Positions 47,401-55,375 of a DNA stretch of 64,000 nt are shown here, piece after piece. Location: positions 28,753-92,752 of the forward strand of contig JACKBM010000020.1 of NCBI GenBank assembly GCA_020634575.1, given 5' to 3'. Numbering within the stretch: position 1 is the stretch's first letter; the number at the start of each line of letters is the position of its first letter. The notes under the pieces were generated by a model. It was not told the origin of the DNA, searched no databases, and saw only the letters and a program-made list of their open reading frames with translations. Position numbers and translations under genes: made by a program. The stretch comes from Ardenticatenales bacterium. Its GTDB lineage: Bacteria > Chloroflexota > Anaerolineae > Promineifilales > Promineifilaceae.

Positions 47401-47903
47401 ATAGCGGCGCCGGCCGGCCGCCAGAACATGTCGGTACGCATCAGGTCATCTACTCACCCACCGCCGCCGGCTTCCTGATGCCTGATGAGATTGTTTTTGT
47501 GCACAGCCTGCAAACGGATCCCCAGGTTCCCTTGCAGGTTCGCAGCAACTTTTTTGGCCGGCAGGGCGCGGAAGCCTGTCTTCTGCTGCCGCTGCTGGCC
47601 GCCGGGCGCAAATTGGGCGCGATGATTCTCACCAGTGAGAAGCCCCACGAATTTAGCGACCGGGAGAAGCGGGTCTTTGCCTCGCTGGCGCCGCAGATCG
47701 CCATCGCCATTCAGAACAAGAGCCTGCTTGAGGCGGCTCAGAATCGGGCGCGGCGAGAAAAGATTTTGCGGGAGATTACGGCTCAGGTCCGTAGTTCCAA
47801 TGACGTCGATACGATTCTACAGATCGCGGCGGAGCAGGTGGGCCGGGCCTTCGGCCGGCCGGCCTTTGTGGCGCTGGAATCGGCGCAGAAACAGAATGAG
47901 TAA
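44403..47903 (+). CDS. Soluble PAS/multi-GAF protein without output domain
   Basis: 1,166 residues with no TM segment, so cytosolic. PAS-like region (about 25-140), a Pro/Ala-rich linker (about 140-180), second PAS (about 180-280), then GAF (about 300-465; LILPESHGEMAIPI-type), a degenerate GAF-like module (about 470-580) and three more GAF domains up to about 1,100, ending with the shared tail LREITAQVRSSNDVDTILQ. Twenty-three bp after the previous gene, with GGAG upstream. It could act as an adaptor that connects the membrane sensors to the kinase. No catalytic domain recognised. Confidence 0.83.
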   Translation: MAENKRRKSFELTDAEWSFELNPPGLHPMAGNVEFFFDFARELYVILDATGNVHRINEALARLGGWEPADCAGQPFANLIAPDDRPAVAAILAENAAAGPGADFTAACLTADETTIPIAWRLSTQPSGMLYLAGVPAAQPAPAPTPAPEPAELPAPVEPAQTEPAVVAAEAPPNLFQTIFEQLPEPWLLASAEGFVDGNQAALALLGLADKEALIGRQLSDLSPSHQADHVASADKFANALARLEQKSQHEFDWLLTGDEGADRPVHIHLSRSAALPDLYLMRLRLAATEPDYATLSSRRVRELGLLAEVAATIARVSDPDQLLDDVVNLTKDLFVLYHAQLFLRSSFGDWLELRAGAGPEGEQLVRQGFRIGVTEHDNIISFAAMMRETVLVSDIQSSEQFRPVAILPESHGEMAIPILVDNELLGVLDLHCLRPDRFAGEEGKVFTSLAVLIGVALQNARNMDEALRSREELARLSARYAEQRRTNVVDRMGQQNQFDYQDPEADEQFQTDFNGRLAEVRQLERPLTLQEQNLGSLTVLDPQADPEDAELIIDAVLTSLSAHLENLRLTAQTEEALGETELLYHVSARLNAATSVSEVLQAVVESGLAHQMTAATLMLLELDEQGQPEYAVVSASWGNSELTTTPIGQRYYLPDLPSSSVWIERKEDAVLIEDIRLDVRVDEATRQFFEQLQVRSMVLLPLNYRGRWIGILTITWAEPHRFESNEQRAYQALTVQMTTAVNNLMLLDESQVRATQLEKLSQAETDLSLANDEDAILLALVRQLPSRWLRKATLSYLDDSGAELMQQLVSHWTPAGFQVTDFSDLTQEVVNPNGLAQLWLQYAGEVLSIADVQSDYRLPPAVKVMAEEEGWAAVTMLPLRSANRWQGVLALYWTTTDELGDDQFFLFDRLMEPISAVVASRRAQLEQQQAEAAERAARRETESLYIASRRINEAQDLENILAATVETAGVTDFNSGIIVIFDEDIRDGELDIQIVANWHSGAGRPPEHVGTHQVIYSPTAAGFLMPDEIVFVHSLQTDPQVPLQVRSNFFGRQGAEACLLLPLLAAGRKLGAMILTSEKPHEFSDREKRVFASLAPQIAIAIQNKSLLEAAQNRARREKILREITAQVRSSNDVDTILQIAAEQVGRAFGRPAFVALESAQKQNE

Positions 47904-47918
47904 GTATTGGATTGGGGA

Positions 47919-47963
47919 GGCTTATTCCGGCTAAGGGATAAGCCGGCCCGGACGCAGAGCGTC
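47919..47963 (+). other. Two adjacent RNA hairpins before the histidine kinase gene
   Basis: CCGGCT (47927-47932) can pair with AGCCGG (47941-47946), and GACGC with GCGTC around AGA (47951-47963). They fill most of the 79-bp gap between the soluble GAF gene and the kinase. Effect on expression is unknown. Confidence 0.35.
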
Positions 47964-47982
47964 TGCTGGTAACAGGTACGGT

Positions 47983-50900
47983 ATGGATACACCAGTAACA
48001 GCAAATGAAGCCCTTCGGTTGGCGACATTAAAGCGTTATCGAATCATGGATACGGCACCAGAGATGGTGTTCAATGAGCTGGCGCAACTGGCCACAAACT
48101 TGTTGGCTGCGCCTATGGCGGCGATCGCCTTCATTGATGAAAATCGCATCTGGTATAAGGCCCGCGTTGGTCTTGAGGACGAAAGCAGCCCACGCGAAGA
48201 GAGTTTGTGTACCCATACGCTCTATTCCCGCCAGCTGCTTTTGATTCCCGATACCCGCCATGATGAGCAATTTAAGGGGCATCCTGCAGTGGTGCGGGAG
48301 CCTTATGTCCGTTTTTACGCTGGCATCCCGCTGCGGGCTGCGAATAATCAGCCGCTGGGTGTGCTTTGCGTCATGGACCATTCGCCGCGCGAGATCAGCG
48401 ATGGCCAGATGAATGGCCTGCGCCTGATCGGCCGGCAAATCATGCTCCAGTTGGAGATGCGTCTGCGCCAGATTGAGCTGCAGCAACAGGTGATGCGCAA
48501 TCAGTCAGCGCTGAATGACACCAAGGAACAGCTCCGCACGGCCATGACCGGGCAACTCAATGCCCGCAGCGAGGCGGATGATACGCGGGAGCGTTTCCAG
48601 TTCCTCACCGAAAACTCCAATGACCTGATTACCCGTCACAGCCTGGATGGCACGTTTATCTACCTCTCGCCGGCCGTGACCCATCTGCTTGGTTATGGCG
48701 AGGATGAACTGCTGGGCCATTCGCCTTACGAATATTGTCATCCGGCCGATCTGCCCATCATGCGTGAGCAGTTCTCGCTGACCCTGGAACAAGCGGAGTC
48801 CACCACCTACACCTATCGTTTTCGCCAGCAGGATGGTAACTACATCTGGCTGGAAACGATCACCCGGACGATTTTGGATCAGACGACCGGCGAGCCGGCT
48901 GAACTGATCGCCAATTCGCGCGATGTCTCGGCGCGTGTGGTTACCGAACAGGCGTTGCGCGAGAGCGAGGCCCGCTTCCGCCGCGTGGTTGACCAGGCGG
49001 CCGACGCCATGTTCCTCTTCGCCCCCAACGGCCGCATCCTGGATGTGAACCAGGAAGCGTGCCACTCGCTGGGCTACCGGCGCGATCAGCTGACGCGGAT
49101 GGTCATGGCCGATGTCGACCACGATTATGACGAGCCGCGCTATCATGCCATCGGCGAGCTGGAGCTGGGCGACAGCGCCACATTTGAAACGCAACTGGCC
49201 CGCAAGAACGGTGAGCTGTTTGCCGCCGAGGTGCGCATCGGCCGGCTGGATAGTGGCGAATACCTGGCGCTGGCCCGCGATATTTCGCAGCGTAGTGCCG
49301 AGCAAGAAGCGGTGGCCGCTACGGCGCGGCAGTTCCAACTGTTGGCCCAGAACTGGCCTGATTATCTGCGCGTCATTGACCTGGCTACCATGCAGACACG
49401 GTTTAGCAATCGTCAGGAATTTGCCGGTCTGAGCTCTGCCGATTGGCATCCGCAGCAGCTGGGCTCGCGTGTGCACCCGGACGACCACGATGCCGTCACC
49501 GCCCATGTGGCGCGTCTAGCCGACGGTGATCTGGGCACGGACATGAACATCGTTTACCGCGTGAAGCATCCGGACGGCCATTTTGAATGGGTCAACGAGC
49601 GCGTTATCCCCTACGCCCGCAATGAGAACGAACAGATTGTTGAGGCGATTATCCTGGTAGCATTGGTTACCGAGCAGGCGCAGCTACAGCGGCAGGCTGA
49701 TGACAGCCTGCACCGCCGGGAACGGGAAGTCTCCATTTCCCGGCGTATCGCCCTGGAGATTGCCCGTCAGCCGAACCTGTCCGAGCTTTACCGCAACACG
49801 ATAGATCTCATCAAAACCGAGTTTGCCTATTACCATGTGCAGCTTTTTGGCCTGGACTCGTCCACAGATTCGGTCCAGCTCCTGTACGGCCACGGTGACG
49901 TTGGCCAGCGGATGGTGGAGATGAACCATACCATCCCGGTCGGGGTGGGGCCGGTTGGCGCCGCGGCGATTACGCGCGAGGCGGTACTGCTACCGCGTTT
50001 GAGTATCGCACCGGCATCGCCGCCGCACCCGCTCCTGAGCAGAGCCCGGGGCGAGCTGGCTGTGCCGATCATGATCGGTAATCAGCTATTGGGCGTTCTG
50101 GACGTGCTCAGCGAACGCGATGATGAGCTCAGCGATGAGGACCGCGTGGCCATGGAAGCGATCAGCAACCAGCTGGCCACAGCTATCGACAGTACACGTT
50201 TGCGCCGTGAATTGGAAGGCCAGCTGCGCGAGCTCAATCATCTGCAGCGGCTGATGAGTCGGGAAGGGTGGGAAAGCTTCCAGCAGCAACGTCGCAGTGA
50301 GAATCTCGGTTACTATTTTGACCGACGCACCGTCTTCCCCATGCAAAATGGCGCGGCCAATGGCGCCGCCCCGGTCTTGCCGGAAGGCAACGAAAAGATG
50401 GTGACCCAGCCGATCGCCATTCGTGGTGAAGTTGTGGGCCAATTAGGTCTTCAGGATCTTGAAGATGCCCCGCTGAACGAAGAAGACCGCGAGCTTTTGT
50501 CAGCCATCTCCCAACAGGTGGCTGAGGCGATGGAAAATGCCCGTCTGCTGGAGCAAACGCAGAAACGCGCGGTTGAGCTGGAAACGGTGGCCCAGGTAAG
50601 TTCGGCGACCGCCAACATCCTCGAATCACACCAATTGTTGCAGGCAGTGGTTGACCTGACCCGGCAATCGTTTGACCTGTACCACGCCCACATCTACCTG
50701 TTGGATATGGATGGCCGGGACCTGGTGCTGGCCGCCGGCGCCGGCCGGGTAGGGCGGCAAATGGCTCAGGAAGAGTGGCGCATTCCGCTGCATCAGCCGC
50801 AATCACTGGTGGCGCGGGCAGCCCGGGAACGCAAGGGTATCATCGTCAACGACGTGAATAAGGACCCGACCTATCTGCCCAATCTTCTCCTGCCCGATAC

Positions 50901-51813
50901 GCGCTCGGAGCTGGCTGTACCCATGATCGTCGGTACCAACCTGATCGGGGTACTGGACGTGCAGAGTGACGCCCTGAACGCGTTTACCCAGGACGATGTC
51001 AAAATTCAGAGCTCGCTGGCCAACCAGATCGCGGTCGCGCTGCAGAACGCTTTCCTGTTTGAGGAGCAGTTGCAGACGGCTGACCAGTTGCGCGAGGTCG
51101 ACCGGCTTAAGTCTGAGTTCCTGGCCAGCATGAGCCACGAGTTGCGTACACCGCTCAACTCCATCATCGGCTTTGCCGATGTCTTGTTGGAAGGGCTGGA
51201 TGGTGAGCTTAACCCACGTATGGAAGAGGATGTCCGGCTGATCCGCTCCAGCGGCGCCCATCTGCGCGACCTGATCGGCGAGATTCTGGACATGTCCAAG
51301 ATCGAAGCCGGCAAGATGGAGCTGCGCTACGAAGAAGTCGACTTCCCCCATCTGGCTTACGAAGTCCTGGCTGGCGCGGAGAAATACGCGGTCACCCATG
51401 AAAAGACCCACCTGGCGATCGTGGCGGATCTGGACGACGACATCAAATTTGTCTCCTGTGACCGGACGCGCATGGTGCAGATCCTGAACAACCTGGTCAG
51501 CAACGCGATCAAGTTCACCGATGACGGCAGTGTGACGCTGAAAGCATCACTTGTGGGCGAAAATATGCGTGTCTCTGTTGAGGATACGGGAATTGGTCTT
51601 AGCAAAGAAAATGCCGAAATTGTTTTTGAGCAGTTCCGGCAGGTTGATGTGACATTGACCGGCCATGGTGGCAGCACCGGTTTGGGGTTGCCCATCACCA
51701 AGAGTCTGGTGGAATTGCACGGCGGTGAGATTTGGGTTGAAAGTGTTTTGGGCCGGGGTAGTCAATTCATTTTCACCATTCCGCTGGTACAGCCCCAGCC
51801 GGAAGTCCAGTAA
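47983..51813 (+). CDS. PAS/GAF histidine kinase, class HisKA-HATPase, soluble
   Basis: 1,276 residues, no TM. GAF (about 10-165), three PAS domains (about 200-330, 325-445, 450-570), GAF (about 580-740), a degenerate GAF-like module with GWESF and LGYYFD (about 745-850), GAF (about 865-1020), HisKA with phospho-His1052 in SHELRTPLNSI, and HATPase (about 1150-1270) with N box NNLVSNAIKF, G1 DTGIGL and G2 GLGLPI. No receiver domain is fused. It lacks the shared tail found on the five upstream proteins. It is the only enzyme in the seven-gene run and probably integrates their signals. Confidence 0.93.
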   Translation: MDTPVTANEALRLATLKRYRIMDTAPEMVFNELAQLATNLLAAPMAAIAFIDENRIWYKARVGLEDESSPREESLCTHTLYSRQLLLIPDTRHDEQFKGHPAVVREPYVRFYAGIPLRAANNQPLGVLCVMDHSPREISDGQMNGLRLIGRQIMLQLEMRLRQIELQQQVMRNQSALNDTKEQLRTAMTGQLNARSEADDTRERFQFLTENSNDLITRHSLDGTFIYLSPAVTHLLGYGEDELLGHSPYEYCHPADLPIMREQFSLTLEQAESTTYTYRFRQQDGNYIWLETITRTILDQTTGEPAELIANSRDVSARVVTEQALRESEARFRRVVDQAADAMFLFAPNGRILDVNQEACHSLGYRRDQLTRMVMADVDHDYDEPRYHAIGELELGDSATFETQLARKNGELFAAEVRIGRLDSGEYLALARDISQRSAEQEAVAATARQFQLLAQNWPDYLRVIDLATMQTRFSNRQEFAGLSSADWHPQQLGSRVHPDDHDAVTAHVARLADGDLGTDMNIVYRVKHPDGHFEWVNERVIPYARNENEQIVEAIILVALVTEQAQLQRQADDSLHRREREVSISRRIALEIARQPNLSELYRNTIDLIKTEFAYYHVQLFGLDSSTDSVQLLYGHGDVGQRMVEMNHTIPVGVGPVGAAAITREAVLLPRLSIAPASPPHPLLSRARGELAVPIMIGNQLLGVLDVLSERDDELSDEDRVAMEAISNQLATAIDSTRLRRELEGQLRELNHLQRLMSREGWESFQQQRRSENLGYYFDRRTVFPMQNGAANGAAPVLPEGNEKMVTQPIAIRGEVVGQLGLQDLEDAPLNEEDRELLSAISQQVAEAMENARLLEQTQKRAVELETVAQVSSATANILESHQLLQAVVDLTRQSFDLYHAHIYLLDMDGRDLVLAAGAGRVGRQMAQEEWRIPLHQPQSLVARAARERKGIIVNDVNKDPTYLPNLLLPDTRSELAVPMIVGTNLIGVLDVQSDALNAFTQDDVKIQSSLANQIAVALQNAFLFEEQLQTADQLREVDRLKSEFLASMSHELRTPLNSIIGFADVLLEGLDGELNPRMEEDVRLIRSSGAHLRDLIGEILDMSKIEAGKMELRYEEVDFPHLAYEVLAGAEKYAVTHEKTHLAIVADLDDDIKFVSCDRTRMVQILNNLVSNAIKFTDDGSVTLKASLVGENMRVSVEDTGIGLSKENAEIVFEQFRQVDVTLTGHGGSTGLGLPITKSLVELHGGEIWVESVLGRGSQFIFTIPLVQPQPEVQ

Positions 51814-51914
51814 GGAAGTTGGTTGAGTGAAGAGCACGTGCAACTGTCTTGAATTGTCGATCTGGATCGACTACACTTAACCGACGAGCGATTTGGTGGA
51901 AGGATTGAGCAGGC

Positions 51915-52310
51915 ATGGCAACTGAAAAGACAGTCCTATGCATAGAAGATAACATCAGCAACATGACGCTGGTGGCCCGCATTGTAGAAGCTGAGGGTCA
52001 CCGGCTGATTCGGGCTGAGGATGGGCCTCTGGGGCTGGAAACTCTGTCGCGGGAGCGGCCTGACATCATCCTTCTGGACATCAACATTCCTGGAATTGAT
52101 GGGTTGACCCTGGCCCGGCTTATCAAGGATGATGAGGCGATCGCCAACATTCCTGTGATTGCCACCACCGCCAACGTGCTGGTCGGCGACCGGGAGCGTT
52201 GCCTGGAAGCGGGCTGTGACGATTACCTGCCCAAACCATTGGACATTCGTCGCCTGCGCCAACTCCTGCGCCAATATTTGACGGAACCCGAATCGACAAT
52301 GCCGGAATAG
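51915..52310 (+). CDS. Stand-alone response regulator receiver (DivK-like)
   Basis: 131 residues containing only a receiver domain. Glu11 and Asp12 bind Mg, Asp55 (LLDINIPG) is the phosphoacceptor, and Thr and Lys of the switch are in ATTAN and PKP. No output domain, so it must act by protein contact or pass phosphate on. 101 bp after the kinase gene and followed by a terminator, so it closes the operon. It is the most likely partner of that kinase. Confidence 0.93.
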   Translation: MATEKTVLCIEDNISNMTLVARIVEAEGHRLIRAEDGPLGLETLSRERPDIILLDINIPGIDGLTLARLIKDDEAIANIPVIATTANVLVGDRERCLEAGCDDYLPKPLDIRRLRQLLRQYLTEPESTMPE

Positions 52311-52339
52311 GCGTTGGCCATAGAAGCTGATTTATTTTG

Positions 52340-52366
52340 AAGCATGGCTCTGGCCGTGCTTTTTTA
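52340..52366 (+). terminator. Intrinsic terminator of the GAF/kinase operon
   Basis: AAGCATGGC pairs with GCCGTGCTT (one G-T pair) around TCTG, followed by a T run. Thirty bp after the receiver gene, directly next to the end of the convergent methyltransferase gene. Confidence 0.85.
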
Positions 52367-52368
52367 TT

Positions 52369-53556
52369 TCAGGGGAGTGGCTGGCCGAGAATGACAATGG
52401 GCTGGCCGGCCGCCTGGGTGAGGAATAGGGTGGCTTCTTCATCCCCTTTGAGCCGGAGCTGTTGCTCCAGCCGGGCCACATCCAGCGGCGAACCCCGTTT
52501 CTTGATGGTGACCCGGCCGATTCGATGTTCGCGCAGGAATTGGCGCAACCGCTTGAGCTGGAAAGGAAAAGCAGCGGTCACGCTGAATGCGCGGGCAAAG
52601 GGTGTGGGCTGCCAGGCATCGGCTGTCAGGTAGGCAATCTGGGGATCGATTTGCGCGGCGTTGAGCTGGCTGCCCAGCTGGGTTACCAGGCCGGCCCGCA
52701 GGATGGCCGGATTAGGTTCGTAGAGATAGGGGCCAACCGGCCGGATCGCCCCCCCTTCTGCTACACCATCGGCCTCTGTGAGCGTGGCGCCAGCCGGCAA
52801 AATGGTCGCCCGCCGCGTAACCCCGCTCCGCAAGCCGCCGTACCAGGCAACGGCCTCCTTCAGCTCATAATCCAGGGCGATAAACTCCAGCTCTGTCTCC
52901 GCCAAATCGGGCACATCTTCGTAGGCGATGCCCGGCGCCAGTTTGACGCCGGCATGGGGCACGCGCCCGCGCCAGGTGCTGAGCAGCGAGAGGGGTGGTT
53001 CGTAGCGGGCCGGGTCCCGCTGGCGCCGGCCCTGGGCGTCGCGCCGCGCCGGGTCAAAAAAGAAGGCGGCCACGGGCAGCGGCGCCAGCTCGCGCAGGTC
53101 TGCCTGAACCGGGTGAAAGCGGCCTGGCGCGTACAGCGCTACGTTGTGGCGCGCCAGGAGCAATCGCTCCAGATCCATCTCCAGCCCCAGCACCGGGCCA
53201 ACCGTCGCCAGGCTCAGGGCATCGCCGCCGATACTACAACCAAGGTCAGCCAGCCAGCGGCCGGCAAACGGGCTGAAGCGTGCCGCCCGATGCTGGCTGA
53301 TCTGCTCGCCGGACGCCTGTTCCAGCGCCGTCCGTTCAAAGAACATCTGGCCCGCCCGGCTAAACTTGGTCGCCCCTTTCTGGCGCAGCAGCGCCTGGTC
53401 CAGGAGTGCCTGGGCTTCAGCCGGGGCAAACTGCTGGCGCAAGGCCATCGCCAGGGTCAGGTGATTGTCGGCGTTGATGGGTGTCTCGTGGAGCTGGGCG
53501 AGGGCAGCCTGGGCGAGGTCAGATTGCAGAAAGGTGAGCCGATCCCGCGGAGTCAC
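52369..53556 (-). CDS. THUMP-like class I SAM-dependent methyltransferase
   Basis: About 395 residues. SAM-binding region LADLGCSIGGDALSLA with a downstream acidic motif GLEMD, and FFDPARRD in place of the NPPY/DPPY-type motif. The family has a THUMP-like C-terminal region and is thought to methylate RNA or protein, but the substrate is not established. The GTG at 53556 is chosen since it lies just after the stop of the upstream nuclease gene with GGAG 9 nt before it; a longer frame reads into that gene and gives an Arg/Gly-rich shadow. Probably translationally coupled to the nuclease. Confidence 0.78.
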   Translation of the reverse strand: MTPRDRLTFLQSDLAQAALAQLHETPINADNHLTLAMALRQQFAPAEAQALLDQALLRQKGATKFSRAGQMFFERTALEQASGEQISQHRAARFSPFAGRWLADLGCSIGGDALSLATVGPVLGLEMDLERLLLARHNVALYAPGRFHPVQADLRELAPLPVAAFFFDPARRDAQGRRQRDPARYEPPLSLLSTWRGRVPHAGVKLAPGIAYEDVPDLAETELEFIALDYELKEAVAWYGGLRSGVTRRATILPAGATLTEADGVAEGGAIRPVGPYLYEPNPAILRAGLVTQLGSQLNAAQIDPQIAYLTADAWQPTPFARAFSVTAAFPFQLKRLRQFLREHRIGRVTIKKRGSPLDVARLEQQLRLKGDEEATLFLTQAAGQPIVILGQPLP

Positions 53557-53561
53557 CAGGG

Positions 53562-54380
53562 TTAACTCCAGGTTGGTTCCAGGGAGCTGTCCGGCCCGGC
53601 GTCTTCGTCTGCATCCAGCCAGCCTTCGGCCATCGCAACGGGCACTGGCCCGTTTGTGGCCACATCCTGCCGGCCGCAGTAGATCTGGTAGGGACAGGGC
53701 CCGCATAGGTTGAGGTTGTCAGTTAGCGGCCAGATCAGCTCACCGTCGGCCAGCTGCTCGTCTAGCTGGGTTATCAAAGCGCGCAGCGCTGCTTCCTGCT
53801 GGTCATGCTCGGCACTGGTGTAGGAGAAGGTGACTGTTTTCTCAGGCGCCTGGGCGAACCAGTAGGTGAGGCTGACCTGCTCCGGCCGGTACAGTTGCCC
53901 GCCCAGCGCCGCGCTGCCGTTGACCGCCAGCAGCAGGTAAAGCCGCGTCTGCCAATCCTGGCGCAGGATGTGGGCAGGGCGCGGTTGCTGCTCCGTTTTC
54001 CAGTCGTAGAGGTAGAGCCGGTCCGGGGTGCGGATGACTAAGTCAAACCGGCCGGTCAGCCGCTGCTGCCCGAGTGGAATGGTCAGGGTGACTTCAGGCA
54101 ACTGGTCGCCGGCCGGCAAGGTTGGCCCTTGCCGTTGAAATGCCTGCCACCAGCGGCCCAGATCCTCATCCTGCCCGGGTGCCGGCTCAAGGCCCAGAAA
54201 GTGCTGGGCCAGCAGCTGATGAAACTGCTGGCCGTGCCGAGCCGCCAGCGCCAGCGTCGCCGCCAGTGGGGGCTCGGGCCAGGGGAGCCGTTCCAGGTAG
54301 CGCAGTTGAAAGCGCCGCTGGCAGGCCAGAAAGGTTTCCAGACGCCCCCGGGTTAGCGGAGGCAGGGCATCATACGTCAT
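53562..54380 (-). CDS. PD-(D/E)XK nuclease with Cas4/AddB-like Fe-S cysteines
   Basis: 272 residues. A RecB-type nuclease core: FDLVIRTPD and YDWKT (the D...D/ExK motif, about 130-150). Four cysteines, Cys20 and Cys226, Cys229, Cys235 (C-x2-C-x5-C), match the 4Fe-4S arrangement of Cas4, AddB and Dna2-type nucleases. No CRISPR array or cas gene is present, so it is probably a DNA repair exonuclease-like protein. Its stop is followed by the methyltransferase start with a 5-bp gap. Confidence 0.82.
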   Translation of the reverse strand: MTYDALPPLTRGRLETFLACQRRFQLRYLERLPWPEPPLAATLALAARHGQQFHQLLAQHFLGLEPAPGQDEDLGRWWQAFQRQGPTLPAGDQLPEVTLTIPLGQQRLTGRFDLVIRTPDRLYLYDWKTEQQPRPAHILRQDWQTRLYLLLAVNGSAALGGQLYRPEQVSLTYWFAQAPEKTVTFSYTSAEHDQQEAALRALITQLDEQLADGELIWPLTDNLNLCGPCPYQIYCGRQDVATNGPVPVAMAEGWLDADEDAGPDSSLEPTWS

Positions 54381-54442
54381 CTACAGATCCTGCTAACAGT
54401 TGCTGACAGAAGGGTAGCAGAACCAGGCAGGGTGGGCAAAGG

Positions 54443-55375
54443 TTACTCGGCAATTTCCGGCAACAGGGCAGGCGACTCTGCGTTGACGAGGCCGAGCACT
54501 TTGCGGGTCATCTTTTGCAGACTGCTCTCGCCATATTCGTCGGCCAGCCGCTGCGCCAATTCAACCAGGGAACTGGTTTCACCCAGCTGTTCCGTGAGGG
54601 CCTGGCGATGTTTTGAGAGCCAGGCGAAAAGGTCCGCTTCAGTTCGGCCGCTGAAATTATCCAGCAGATCGCTCTCGCGAATAATTTGCACCGTCGGCAG
54701 ATAAACCATCTCGTACCAGGCCGGCACCGCCTCGGCAAACGACCACTCCTCGTCATCTATGAGCGATAACGTCTGGCGCATCTCCTCGATCTGGGCGACC
54801 AGTTCCCGGTGGCGGCCCGGCGTGGTGAACTCGATGCCGTGCGCTGGATAATGGTCCCGTAGCCGGGTTAACTCCAGAAAGCGTTCTTCGCTGAGGGAGA
54901 TCAGCATTTCGTCCAGGGTCTGATCCGGCCGGATCACCGCTTCCGTACTGAATTCCATCACATAGGCTTCGATGGTGCTGTTCCCTAGCTGGCGCCCGAC
55001 AGAGACCCGGTGATTGCCATCATCAACATAATAGGTTTCGCCGATCTTATACAGGTTGACCGGCGGCCAACCTCTGCTGGCCGCCAGGGTGTCTACAGCT
55101 ACCCAACGCTCTTTCAGACTATCGTCCAGCGGTAGAAACTGGCGGTTGAACTCCCGGTAGCGACCCACGCTGCCGATAATCCTATCCAGCGGCACCTGCT
55201 GTAAACCCAGGCTACGCGGATTGCGCTGCAAGATTTCGGCCCTGATGGTCTCAAACGGGATCAGTTTGTCCGGCCGGCCAATAAGACGGTCGGTTATCTG
55301 GGATAGATTGGCCCGGCGACGGGCCCGGTTAAATTCGTTTAGCGCCAGCCGGCGCAGGTGAGTTTCTTCAATCAT
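54443..55375 (-). CDS. ParB/Srx-fold domain protein (DUF4032-like)
   Basis: 310 residues. The N-terminal half contains a ParB-like fold with the motif YYVDDGNHRVSVGR (the DGNHR motif, about 120-133), similar to the ParB/sulfiredoxin superfamily. The C-terminal half is helical and unassigned. ParB-type CTPase motifs may be present (DGNHR is the GxxR-like box) but its partner DNA site was not seen. AAGGAG precedes the ATG with good spacing. It is not part of a parAB pair here. Best regarded as a ParB-fold protein of unknown function. Confidence 0.72.
   Translation of the reverse strand: MIEETHLRRLALNEFNRARRRANLSQITDRLIGRPDKLIPFETIRAEILQRNPRSLGLQQVPLDRIIGSVGRYREFNRQFLPLDDSLKERWVAVDTLAASRGWPPVNLYKIGETYYVDDGNHRVSVGRQLGNSTIEAYVMEFSTEAVIRPDQTLDEMLISLSEERFLELTRLRDHYPAHGIEFTTPGRHRELVAQIEEMRQTLSLIDDEEWSFAEAVPAWYEMVYLPTVQIIRESDLLDNFSGRTEADLFAWLSKHRQALTEQLGETSSLVELAQRLADEYGESSLQKMTRKVLGLVNAESPALLPEIAE

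Noticed and set aside
53556..53706. 50-codon N-terminal extension of the methyltransferase
   Set aside because: It overlaps the upstream nuclease gene in another frame and reads as an Arg/Gly-rich shadow; GTG at 53556 has a better ribosome site.
53562..54380. Assigning the Cas4-like nuclease to a CRISPR-Cas system
   Set aside because: No repeat-spacer array or other cas gene occurs in the window; the Fe-S nuclease motif is also common to AddB and related repair proteins.
54443..55375. Chromosome partition ParB
   Set aside because: A ParB-like DGNHR motif is present, but there is no ParA neighbour, no HTH domain recognised and no parS-like site; length and C-terminus differ.
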